DNA from: DATBFG01 sp036558645
Lineage (GTDB): Bacteria > Acidobacteriota > Terriglobia > Terriglobales > Acidobacteriaceae
Assembly: GCA_036558645.1 (NCBI GenBank)
Contig: DATBFG010000007.1
Location: 62,001-126,000 of the forward strand
Reading direction: 5' to 3'
DNA length: 64,000 nucleotides
The notes below the pieces were generated by a model that worked only from the letters and a program-made list of their open reading frames with translations, was not told the origin of the DNA and did not search any database. A program made the translations under genes and the position numbers. Each line of letters starts with the position of its first letter. Positions within the stretch are counted from its first letter, which is position 1. Below, in pieces: positions 45,766 through 54,107 of this stretch.

Positions 45766-45901
45766 AGGCCTTCGTTCCGGGGCTGAGTTGGCGAAGGCCT
45801 TGTACAATGTTTCGGGCATAGTCCGATTGGCTGAGTCATTGGTACGACGGGAGTCAGCACGATTTTGGTCGGAATCCCGCGCCGATCACAGTGAAGGCCT
45901 T

Positions 45902-47305
45902 ATGACATCCGAACTCAGTATTGAGATAGAAAATCAGCCCAGCACAGCACCAAAGTCAGATGCTCTTGTCTTCTTTGGAGCGACCGGAGATCTGGCTTAC
46001 AAGAAGATTTTTCCGGCTCTCCACGATATGGTCCGTCATGGGACATTGTCGGTCCCCATTATCGGAGTCGCCAAGTCGGGATGGAGCATTGATCAAGTAC
46101 GGCAACGAGCCAAAGACAGCATCCAGAAATTTGGCACTTCTTTTGATGAAGCATCTTTTGCGGAACTAGTTCGGCTGCTGCAGTACGTGGATGGCGACTA
46201 CTCTGATCCTGCCACCTTTTCCAAGTTACGGGAACTGCTCGGTAATGCACGTCGGCCCGCACATTACCTCGCGATTCCGCCCACACTTTTCCCAGTCGTC
46301 ACAGCCGCGCTGGCACGTTCGGGCTGCGGCACCGACGCCAGGATTATCGTGGAGAAGCCATTCGGTCGCGACCTCGCGTCCGCAAAATCGCTGAATTTGA
46401 CCTTACACAAATGTTTTCCCGAATCTCAGATTTTTCGCATTGACCACTACCTAGGCAAAGAGGCCGTTGAGAATCTGTTGTTCTTCCGCTTCGCGAATAC
46501 ATTTCTTGAGCCGATCTGGAATCGAAATTATGTGCATAGCGTTCAGATCACCATGGCCGAGAAGTTTGGTGTCGGTGGGCGGGGTAGCTTCTACGAGGAA
46601 GCCGGTGCCATCCGCGATGTAGTGCAAAACCATTTATTGCAAGTGGTCGCGCTGCTCGCCATGGAACCGCCAACGTCGATGTATCCCGAGTCCATCCGGG
46701 ACGAGCAAGTCAAAATCTTTCGCACTATTCCGCCGATCAAGCCTTCCGAGCTCGTGCGCGGCCAGTTTCGCGGATATCGGGACGAAAAAGGAGTGGCGCC
46801 TAACTCTGAAGTGGAAACCTATGCCGCGGTACGTTTCGAAGTAGATTCGTGGCGTTGGGCCGGAGTGCCGTTCCTCATTCGCGCAGGAAAGTGTTTGAAA
46901 ACGACTTCTACCGAAGTGCGTGTGAAACTAAAACGACCGCCTCTGGCGCGCGCGACTGCCGAAGAGAACTATTTTCGCTTCCGCTTGGGGCCCGACGTAA
47001 GTCTTGCTGCGGGCATACGGGTAAAAAGGCCAGGCGCGAAAATGACTCCTATGCCAATTGAGCTATCCGCCGTCGATCATGCGCAGGGAGATGAAGTGGA
47101 GGCCTACGAACGTCTGCTTACGGACGCCATGCGCGGCGACTCACTTCTATTCGTCCGGGAAGATGCGGTAGAAGCATCCTGGGTGGTTGTGCAGCATTTG
47201 TTGGGGAACGTAACACCAGCCTATCCCTACGAACCGGGCACGTGGGGACCCGCGGAAGCGGATAGATTAGCGGCTGATGTCGGTGGATGGTCTAACCCTG
47301 ACTAA
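45902..47305 (+). CDS. zwf: Glucose-6-phosphate 1-dehydrogenase
   Basis: First enzyme of the oxidative pentose-phosphate pathway: oxidises glucose 6-phosphate to 6-phosphogluconolactone and yields NADPH (or NADH). About 467 aa. The Rossmann motif FGATGDLAYKKIFPAL lies near residue 24, EKPFGRD in the middle, and the active-site signature FRIDHYLGKEAVENL near 178. ATG 45902 is preferred, with GAAGG just upstream; a longer frame would overlap mnmE. No pgl or gnd gene is next to it. A terminator-like hairpin follows. Confidence 0.96.
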   Translation: MTSELSIEIENQPSTAPKSDALVFFGATGDLAYKKIFPALHDMVRHGTLSVPIIGVAKSGWSIDQVRQRAKDSIQKFGTSFDEASFAELVRLLQYVDGDYSDPATFSKLRELLGNARRPAHYLAIPPTLFPVVTAALARSGCGTDARIIVEKPFGRDLASAKSLNLTLHKCFPESQIFRIDHYLGKEAVENLLFFRFANTFLEPIWNRNYVHSVQITMAEKFGVGGRGSFYEEAGAIRDVVQNHLLQVVALLAMEPPTSMYPESIRDEQVKIFRTIPPIKPSELVRGQFRGYRDEKGVAPNSEVETYAAVRFEVDSWRWAGVPFLIRAGKCLKTTSTEVRVKLKRPPLARATAEENYFRFRLGPDVSLAAGIRVKRPGAKMTPMPIELSAVDHAQGDEVEAYERLLTDAMRGDSLLFVREDAVEASWVVVQHLLGNVTPAYPYEPGTWGPAEADRLAADVGGWSNPD

Positions 47306-47350
47306 CTCAGTGGATTGAATTCGACAAACTTCACATCTACTTTGGCAGGG

Positions 47351-47388
47351 CCTCCCAATGGTTCGTGCGGTGGACCATTGGGAGGTTT
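47351..47388 (+). terminator. Terminator-like hairpin after zwf
   Basis: CCTCCCAATGGT (47351-47362) and ACCATTGGGAGG (47374-47385) form a perfect 12-bp stem with an 11-nt loop, followed only by TTTCC. The long stem argues for termination of zwf although the T-run is short. Further on, GACAACTGT-type direct repeats lie at about 47449-47475. Confidence 0.7.
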
Positions 47389-47520
47389 CCGCTCCATGCA
47401 CTGCTCGGATTGGAGAGAGCCCACACCTTAACGCAGGAAGATCCATCAGACAACTGTCAATGATGACAACTGTTAATGGATGAAGGATCGAAGCTCAGTC
47501 ACGCGAAGTGACACGAATCT

Positions 47521-48405
47521 TCAGTGAGGGAGGTAGCTAGCGAGCTTCGAGGTAGTCAACATGTCTATCGCCGATGCCAAATCCACGACGCCGGGTAAAG
47601 CCGCGAAGTGGTCGAAACTCCAATGGAGATCGAGCTTCTTCAACAGTAGTATGCGGCCGTCCACATTGAGCGAGAATGTTTGAATGTTTGATTCTGGTGG
47701 ACCGTCCGGATCGCGCACTAATAGAAGACCTCCACCCTTATTCAAGCTGACCAATACTCCCCAGCCAAAATCAACATCTTTGAAGAGATGGGCATCGAGC
47801 CGCACTATTTGCTTCCTCGAACGATCGATTACCATGGTCCCGGCAAGGCCACGCAGCACCTGCTGGTCAGCATGAGCCGGCTCATAGGATGGCGAGGGTT
47901 GAAAGTTCAGGTGCACGAGAGGTCTGCCCTGCGGTCCTACTTCGGTTTCAGCTTCGGTATACTGAAACGAATCCGGTAAGGCTTCCACGAGATCGCGAAT
48001 GTAGCGCTCGAATTTTTGCTGCTTCTCCAGCTGTCGTTGCCGTTCGCGGGAGTCCTCGAGGAGGCGGCGCAGTTGTTTGTCTTGTTGTTCTTGTTGATCG
48101 GCAGATACTGAGGCGCCATCGACGCGAACGAGCTTTCCGACGATCAGGTCACTGCTCCTAATCATCAACAAAGTCTCGTCCCTACCCGAGACGCGTCGAT
48201 GGTATTGATACGAGCAATTCTGAACAACGAAGGGAGATCCTAATTCCTTCGCTACCGCTTCGCGCACAAGTTGTTGAGGATTGACGGTGCTCTGCTGGCC
48301 ACTGGCCGTCACACAGCACATAGTGAGCAGGGCGGCCAAATGGAATGCCACACACAATCGCACTGCGTACTCAGCAGGTTCGGCGCTGCGGTAGCTTCGC
48401 TCCAT
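47521..48405 (-). CDS. Secreted hypothetical protein
   Basis: 294 aa with a signal peptide (FHLAALLTMCCVTASG, residues about 21-36). An N-terminal domain (VREAVAKELGSPFVVQNCSY) is followed by a long charged helix, likely coiled coil (QEQQDKQLRRLLEDSRERQ), and a beta-rich C-terminal half (LRGLAGTMVIDRSRKQIVRL). The second half reads like the LolA/DUF-type beta proteins that bind lipids or outer-membrane components, but I cannot name a family. It stands alone, convergent with zwf. Confidence 0.7.
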   Translation of the reverse strand: MERSYRSAEPAEYAVRLCVAFHLAALLTMCCVTASGQQSTVNPQQLVREAVAKELGSPFVVQNCSYQYHRRVSGRDETLLMIRSSDLIVGKLVRVDGASVSADQQEQQDKQLRRLLEDSRERQRQLEKQQKFERYIRDLVEALPDSFQYTEAETEVGPQGRPLVHLNFQPSPSYEPAHADQQVLRGLAGTMVIDRSRKQIVRLDAHLFKDVDFGWGVLVSLNKGGGLLLVRDPDGPPESNIQTFSLNVDGRILLLKKLDLHWSFDHFAALPGVVDLASAIDMLTTSKLASYLPH

Positions 48406-48758
48406 AATTCAATGTACTGATATTGGAGAGCTATTTTGGGTTAATGGTTGTCGGGCGGGTTGTGCAGAATACCCTATTTTGATATCCAGCTTGGGTTCGG
48501 CCCCCCCCACCCAATTGTCGCAAGGTCAGTTTTCGATCCTCCCATGGGCGACCCGTGAACGTGTCTCCACGAAATCCCCCATGTACGTTCTGTCTCGCAT
48601 ACCCCGGTCCGCGCGTGGCAGGATTCTTCGCCCCACACCCATAGCACTTTAACACCTTGAAAAAGGAGTTTTGGAGAATATAGCGTTAATTCCCGAGCAT
48701 GGCGAGAATGCTCCAGCTTGCCGCTGTCATTATTACTAGGTCGCAGCGCGATGTCGCT
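48406..48758. other. Intergenic region downstream of the SBP operon
   Basis: 353 nt without a supported gene. A poly-C run (about 48501-48508) and a 74-aa open stretch (48431-48655) are present, but the latter looks non-coding. Downstream of the substrate-binding-protein gene, GAGCAT/ATGCTC on the minus strand (near 48700-48720) makes a 6-bp hairpin without a T-run. No clear terminator for the large operon was found. Confidence 0.5.
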
Positions 48759-50603
48759 TTAGCGAGGCAATCGCTTCTTGAAATGCGGCTCCCCGGTGCT
48801 TTCGAATCCTAAACCCGCCAGTTCTGTCCCCGAAGCCAACAGTTCTCGCACCTTCTCGCGATTTGGGCCGACCTGTTCGATAGCTTCCGCTAGGCATTGT
48901 AATGCTCGTTGCACCGGGACGGTTTCTGGCACCCTGAAAATCCACGGAATATTTGTGCTGGTCAGCGAGCGATCGGACGAGATTGCAAGTACCGGAAGGA
49001 ACGCCTTCACCGCAATCTGCTCAGCTAGGTGAGCTGACGAGCGGTCCAACGCGACCACTGCGACTACTTTCTGGTCATAAACTGCCTTAACCAATTCCTC
49101 CGATGCTTTTCCCCATGAAAGTTGGGACGATATCGACACGAGTGACATGTGATTTTGATTTGCCAACTGAGCAATGTCTGGAGATTGCACAACCTGATCC
49201 GCCTTCGGGCCAAACACGGCGACAGTCAGCGGTGTTGCGTGGTCAGCCACTGCAGGCCCGGTAAATTGGACCCCATCTTCGCCTACTCTAGCGTAGGGCT
49301 TGTCCATCGTCAGGCGCCGATACTCGATGCTGCCATCGTGGATACGCGCGAGGAATAGGGGTGCGATGTTCTTACAGTTCGGATCGAAGATCATGTCGCC
49401 GGTAACGCCTTTGTAGCTGGTGATGCCGGTGAGCGCGTCCCGTATTCTCCCCTTATTTAATCCGGCACGACAGATCGCGCTAAGCAAAATCTGCATTGCA
49501 TCGTACGCAAGGGCTGCGAATTGATCCGGCTTCTCTTGGTAGGCAGTTTCATAACGAGAATTGAATTTAAGCCAAGGTGAGTCGGTCCGCGTTGGATCGT
49601 AGGGAAACACCGCTTCGAATCCTTCAGCGGCTGAGCCAATCTTCAGCAACTCGTCGCCCAGCGTGCGGTGGCTCCCGAATACTCGCTGCTTCATCCCGAG
49701 TTGCTGCATTTGTTGCAGGATTGCGGCGGTTGGGATTACGTCGGTCCAGAGGACAATTCCATCGACTCGGGATTCCTGTATTACACGCAATTGTCGCGTG
49801 AAATCTGTGGTGCCCGGCATGAACTTTTGCTCAATGACAACTGGATGCCCAAGCCTTCTGGATGCATCGCGAAACTTAAGCACACCGAAACGGCCGTACC
49901 TGTCATTTACGCGAAGAATGGCGATCCGCTTCAGCCCAGGTTCGCTGTAGATGTGCCTTGCAAGCGTGTACCCCTGTACACGATCGTCCTGGAGATCGGT
50001 GAAATACCAGGGAATGATTGTTTCCGGGATGGTTGGGTCTGTGGATGCGCTATTGACAATTGGTGTCTCGGTCTTGAGTGTGACACGCAGCGCGATATGC
50101 GTTGTGTCGCCACTGATGGAACCGAACATGGCCCAGACTTTGTCGTCATAAACCATCTTCACAATTTCATTGCTGGCAGCTCCCCAAATAGCGGAATCGT
50201 TATGAAGTACAAGCTTGAATGGTTTGCCGCAATACCCGCCGCGGGCATTGGCTTCATCGATCGCCAGGGCGGCACCATGCAGCATACGATTGCCAAATAC
50301 TTGGTCTGGGTGCTGGTAGAGAGGTCCTATGAAACCAATACGTACCTCATCCAAAGTGGTCAGGTCGGGGTCTGGGACGTCGCGCGCACCGCCGTTGTAC
50401 TCGATCAAATCCTGGTAATGCTCATAATAGGGAACGGTGAACTTGGAGTAGGGGCGCAGGTCATCCGGCGCTCCTGTGTAGGGTTTCATCGATCGTGCAA
50501 GAGGCGGACCAGAAGGATTGTTTCCGCATGAACAAGGGACAGACGTCTGTGCACTCAGCGAACCTACCATTGCCAGGAGAAGTAGAGCCAACCATCGGCG
50601 CAT
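48759..50603 (-). CDS. Periplasmic substrate-binding protein (branched-chain amino acid type) with a duplicated lobe
   Basis: 614 aa with a signal peptide (LALLLLAMVGSLSA). Residues about 85-430 are a type I periplasmic-binding fold as in LivJ/urea-type receptors (VRIGFIGPLYQHPDQVFGNR, FVIEQ-type second lobe). Residues about 455-600 repeat the first lobe: EIVKMVYDDKVWAMFGSI and ELVKAVYDQKVVAVVALD are clearly related, as are IIPWYF and NIPWIF. No permease or ATPase gene accompanies it, so it may act as a sensor or carrier rather than in ABC import. Last gene of the coupled operon, 5 nt after the Rid gene. Confidence 0.85.
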   Translation of the reverse strand: MRRWLALLLLAMVGSLSAQTSVPCSCGNNPSGPPLARSMKPYTGAPDDLRPYSKFTVPYYEHYQDLIEYNGGARDVPDPDLTTLDEVRIGFIGPLYQHPDQVFGNRMLHGAALAIDEANARGGYCGKPFKLVLHNDSAIWGAASNEIVKMVYDDKVWAMFGSISGDTTHIALRVTLKTETPIVNSASTDPTIPETIIPWYFTDLQDDRVQGYTLARHIYSEPGLKRIAILRVNDRYGRFGVLKFRDASRRLGHPVVIEQKFMPGTTDFTRQLRVIQESRVDGIVLWTDVIPTAAILQQMQQLGMKQRVFGSHRTLGDELLKIGSAAEGFEAVFPYDPTRTDSPWLKFNSRYETAYQEKPDQFAALAYDAMQILLSAICRAGLNKGRIRDALTGITSYKGVTGDMIFDPNCKNIAPLFLARIHDGSIEYRRLTMDKPYARVGEDGVQFTGPAVADHATPLTVAVFGPKADQVVQSPDIAQLANQNHMSLVSISSQLSWGKASEELVKAVYDQKVVAVVALDRSSAHLAEQIAVKAFLPVLAISSDRSLTSTNIPWIFRVPETVPVQRALQCLAEAIEQVGPNREKVRELLASGTELAGLGFESTGEPHFKKRLPR

Positions 50604-50608
50604 AAAAT

Positions 50609-51091
50609 TCAGTCCTCACGAGGCGGACGGTGAAACATCGCGATCGCCTCGATCTCAATCAACAGGTCTGGGCGGCACAGAGTTGCCTGTATTCCGGTGG
50701 ACGCCGGCAGCGGTATTAACTTCTCCTCCTTGTAGAAGGCGGTCCGTTCTTCGTTGAAGGCCTGGTAATCACGCTCGATGTCGCGGAGATAGCAGGTTGT
50801 ACGCACAATGTCGTGCCAACTAGCCCCCTCGGACTCCAACAACGCCGTAATGTTGGCGAAGGTGCGGCGTGTCTGCGCGCGCAAATCACCTAGGTGCACG
50901 GTTCGACCTTCATCATCGATGCTGGCTGTGCCGGAAATCAGCAGGATGGTTACATCCTTCAGATCGATGCGCATTCCGCGCGAAAATGCACTGCCGTAAT
51001 CGTAGGCCTCATTCAATGCTGAATGATTCGTGATCGCCCGCTTAGTGACCGGGCCGACGCTTAACTCGGAGAGTGCTTCCAAAACATTCAT
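50609..51091 (-). CDS. Rid/YjgF-fold protein, chorismatase-like
   Basis: 160 aa of the Rid (YjgF/YER057c) superfamily. The deaminase arginine of true RidA, in PARSC, is replaced: the site reads PASTG. Other stretches (AFSRG, LLISGTASIDDEG, QTRRTFANITALL, CRPDLLIEIEAI) recall the catalytic Rid domain of chorismatases such as FkbO, Hyg5 and XanB2, which split chorismate. That resemblance is from memory and needs a profile search. It lacks the N-terminal domain those enzymes have. ATGA overlap with the upstream propeller gene. A DAHP synthase in the same operon fits aromatic chemistry. No signal peptide: cytosolic. Confidence 0.82.
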   Translation of the reverse strand: MNVLEALSELSVGPVTKRAITNHSALNEAYDYGSAFSRGMRIDLKDVTILLISGTASIDDEGRTVHLGDLRAQTRRTFANITALLESEGASWHDIVRTTCYLRDIERDYQAFNEERTAFYKEEKLIPLPASTGIQATLCRPDLLIEIEAIAMFHRPPRED

Positions 51092-52221
51092 GGCTTTGTC
51101 CCTTCTAGAATTTGTTGTCCCTTGGCGCGAGCGGCAACATTTGCGGATGCTGAAATATCCGGCATGCGAATTCCATGGCTCAAGCCTTCAGCGGTCGCTA
51201 CCCAAATGTCATTCCCCTGAAGACTCACGCCGAGGGTGTAATTGTGTGCAGGTGCGGTCTGCACGGAAATGTTGGTGACTTTTCCCTCGGCATCTCGGAC
51301 GAACATCTCTGGCTGATGTTTGTCGAGCGACGGGCGATACACTGCCCAGTTAGTGCCGTCGTAGTATGCGAGTCCTTTGTCTGTCGAAAACCAGGCGCGA
51401 TTTCCGTCGATGGCTTTTACCTGGTTGATGAAGTTGCTAGGAAGGCCGCTGTCTTTCGTCAGAAAGTTATGCCAATAACGGCCGTCGTACCGGCTTGCAC
51501 CGAAGTACGTTGCGATCCAAAGAATCTTGTCCACGTAGCTGACGGATGTGGTGATCTCATGAATCAGACCTTGATCTTTCATTAAGACCATTTCCGTTTC
51601 GCCATCCGGATCGTTGTAGTCTTTCCAGCGTTGAGTCTGCGTGTCGTATTCAAGTATTCCCCCACCCCAAACCGCGTAGTACACCTTGTCCTCTGCCGGG
51701 CTCACGGCATAGGTCCAGATTTCATACATAGGAGTATTGCGTTCATTAAAGAGCGCCCACTGACTCGTGCGTGTATTTAGGCGACTAGCGCCCGCGGCTG
51801 TCGCAGCCCAAAGGAAGTCTCCCTGCACACCCACTCCATAAACAATGTCATTGCTCAGGCCTGAGTTCAGTTGGGTGTAGGTGTCGAAGCGGCCTGCGGA
51901 GAGGCGGCTGAGTCCGCCCATTGTCCCGATCCACAGGTCACCCGTGCGTTCATCGACAGCCAGGGAAAGTACGGCCTGGTGAGCCAACCCATCCTTGGGA
52001 CGAAATGTGGTCCAAGAGCCCTTCTCATAGAGTCCGAGGCCATTTTCGGTTCCCGCCCACACACGATCGCCGTCTACTAGGACACAGAACACGTGATTGT
52101 CGGGGAGACCATTTTTCGTAGTGAAGTTCTCCCAGCGGAATTGCGGCATCTCCTGCGCCTGGCTGACCCATGAAACTGTCAGACATGCTGCGAGCAGAGC
52201 GATCCATTTCTTTGTGTTCAT
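51088..52221 (-). CDS. Secreted two-component-regulator-type beta-propeller
   Basis: 377 aa. A signal peptide (KKWIALLAACLTVSWVSQA) is followed by Reg_prop-like repeats of about 40-50 aa: NGLPDNHVFCVLVDGDRVWA, LAVDERTGDLWIGTMGGLSR, NQVKAIDGNRAWFSTDKGLA. In hybrid sensors of Bacteroidetes such propellers are the periplasmic sensing part; here the propeller stands alone, with no kinase. It may bind or shield a partner of the neighbouring cytochromes. It overlaps genes on both sides by ATGA. Confidence 0.86.
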   Translation of the reverse strand: MNTKKWIALLAACLTVSWVSQAQEMPQFRWENFTTKNGLPDNHVFCVLVDGDRVWAGTENGLGLYEKGSWTTFRPKDGLAHQAVLSLAVDERTGDLWIGTMGGLSRLSAGRFDTYTQLNSGLSNDIVYGVGVQGDFLWAATAAGASRLNTRTSQWALFNERNTPMYEIWTYAVSPAEDKVYYAVWGGGILEYDTQTQRWKDYNDPDGETEMVLMKDQGLIHEITTSVSYVDKILWIATYFGASRYDGRYWHNFLTKDSGLPSNFINQVKAIDGNRAWFSTDKGLAYYDGTNWAVYRPSLDKHQPEMFVRDAEGKVTNISVQTAPAHNYTLGVSLQGNDIWVATAEGLSHGIRMPDISASANVAARAKGQQILEGTKP

Positions 52222-54107
52222 AACGTTTTCAGGTACTCGATCAGATCGTTCAGTTCATCCTTTGTCAGGTCGTTGCTGACGCCATGTGTGTCTTTCGAAT
52301 TGAATACAGTCCAGATCTCCTCGAGCGAACGCGCCGAGCCGTCGTGCAGATAGGGCGGTGAGTCGACCACGTTCATCAGCTGAGGGACATCGATCAGCGG
52401 TGAGCGGTCCGTTGATTTACCGGTTCCAACATCAAACTGCTGGCGGTTGGTGTACTTGGAGCCGCTGTGACAATACGCGCAGCGGTTGGTCTGCGGAATC
52501 GTGCGACCATCTTTGTATTTCGTTCTCTCAAAGACCGTCTTCCCACGTTCCTGAGCAGGTGTCAGCTCTCCATTCAGTAGCCGGTACCGATTTCGTCGAT
52601 AAGGCAGCGAGAAGACGAAAGTGACCAAGTCGGTCAATTGGTTTTGATTAAAGCTTTGCGATCGGAAAAAGAATTTTTCTGTTCTTGGCCCGCACTCCGT
52701 CGGCAAATCGGGATTCCCACCATTCCACTTGAATGGCTCGGTGCCAGCGAGGTCTTCGAGCAAACGATTGTCAACGATGTCCTTGCCAAATCCATCTGGC
52801 TCGAGGTCCCATTCCAGGCCATCAATGGTTGCGTCGATGTGGCAATTAGCACACCCAAACTGTCCTTGGAAAGACTTGCCAGCGCTGTAGAAGAGCCGTT
52901 CCCCGCGCCGCAGAGCGTTGATTGTCCTCGGCCCACCGAGATCAATGGTTTGAGTGACCCGACTTCCCGCAGTGTCAATAACTGAAATGCTGTCGTCCAG
53001 GCGATTTGCCACATAGAGGCGCTTACCGTCGTTCGAGATCACCATGCCCCGGGGATTCGCGCCTACCGGAATCCTTCCCACTACATAGTCCGCGGAAGCA
53101 GAGAGATCGTTGACGAAGGATTGACGGTGAGATCGTAAGGACTTCTGCAGTTGCTGGATATCGATGACTGTTACGCTGTCCGCTCCAGCGGTGGTCACGA
53201 ATATCTTTGACTTGTCCGGGGCAATGATGACTCCCCAGGGCAAAGCGTAGTAGCGGTCCAATTCATCCAGAGGAATTTGTACTATTCCTCCAATGTCGGA
53301 GCCGAACAGCGTGAGCGAGTCGCCGAAGACCGATCCATGTTCCACATGTGCAAGCGGAATCAGGTTCTTCGGACGGAGTTGTGCGACGACATCTAATCTG
53401 CCATCCGCCGAGATAGCACCATGGAAAACGCCCGCTACGTTGTGGAGCTGTTTGCGCTCGATAACTACCTGGCGAGCTGTGTCGATGACCGTAATTTCTG
53501 ATCGTGGCTGTGTACGATAACGGCCTTGGTTTGGATAAATATGTGTACAGTAAATCTGCTTGCCGTCTGGAGAGATTACGAGATAACTAGCGCCATGCCC
53601 CGCCAGCAATCGCTTTGTTTCCTGGCCGCTGGTCAGATCGATAACCGAAATGTCGTCACTCAATCGGTTCGCGACATATAAGGTTTTCCCGCTTCTATCT
53701 GTGATCACTCCTGTTGGTTCGAAACCGGTTGGCAACGTTCTGACTGCGACCAGCGTGACAGTGTCAATCTCTGTAACTGTGTCATCGGTGGAATTCGATA
53801 CGTAGAGTCTTGTACCGTCTGGTGAGAGGGCAATTCCACGCGGTTGACGTCCGACAGGCACTCGTGCAGTCAAAGTTCGCGAGCTTGTATCAACAATCCG
53901 GACCTCATTTGTCCCCTCGCAGATCACGTATAACTTGGACCCGTCCAGCGACAAGGCCATTTCGATCGGCGAGAGATATCTTTCCAGTTCGGTGTTTGCA
54001 AGTGTTGATGAGGGTTTCATTAAGATGCCAGCAAGCAATACGCCCACCACGGGGAGCACCTTTGCTGCAGCCCGGATGTGGGAAGAAGTGTTGAGGAGCA
54101 AAGTCAT
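52218..54107 (-). CDS. YVTN-type beta-propeller fused to a di-heme c-type cytochrome
   Basis: 629 aa, exported (VLPVVGVLLAGILMKPSS). Residues about 45-400 are YVTN/YncE-like propeller repeats (SPDGTRLYVSNSTDDTVTEI, SNDGKRLYVANRLDDSISVI). The C-terminal ~210 residues carry two c-heme motifs, CANCH (419-423) and CAYCH (543-547). The order around them (DGLEWDLEPDGFGKDI, LIDVPQLMNV, PPYLHDGSARSLEEI) resembles the MauG/cytochrome-c-peroxidase family. Such enzymes use two hemes for peroxide reduction or protein oxidation. A redox partner in the periplasm or outside is likely; the substrate is unknown. ATGA overlaps at both ends. Confidence 0.9.
   Translation of the reverse strand: MTLLLNTSSHIRAAAKVLPVVGVLLAGILMKPSSTLANTELERYLSPIEMALSLDGSKLYVICEGTNEVRIVDTSSRTLTARVPVGRQPRGIALSPDGTRLYVSNSTDDTVTEIDTVTLVAVRTLPTGFEPTGVITDRSGKTLYVANRLSDDISVIDLTSGQETKRLLAGHGASYLVISPDGKQIYCTHIYPNQGRYRTQPRSEITVIDTARQVVIERKQLHNVAGVFHGAISADGRLDVVAQLRPKNLIPLAHVEHGSVFGDSLTLFGSDIGGIVQIPLDELDRYYALPWGVIIAPDKSKIFVTTAGADSVTVIDIQQLQKSLRSHRQSFVNDLSASADYVVGRIPVGANPRGMVISNDGKRLYVANRLDDSISVIDTAGSRVTQTIDLGGPRTINALRRGERLFYSAGKSFQGQFGCANCHIDATIDGLEWDLEPDGFGKDIVDNRLLEDLAGTEPFKWNGGNPDLPTECGPRTEKFFFRSQSFNQNQLTDLVTFVFSLPYRRNRYRLLNGELTPAQERGKTVFERTKYKDGRTIPQTNRCAYCHSGSKYTNRQQFDVGTGKSTDRSPLIDVPQLMNVVDSPPYLHDGSARSLEEIWTVFNSKDTHGVSNDLTKDELNDLIEYLKTL

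Noticed and set aside
48431..48655. 74-aa open frame with Cys pair (CYGCGAKNP)
   Set aside because: No recognised family, passes through a poly-C run, no Shine-Dalgarno sequence. Possibly a gene remnant but not supportable.
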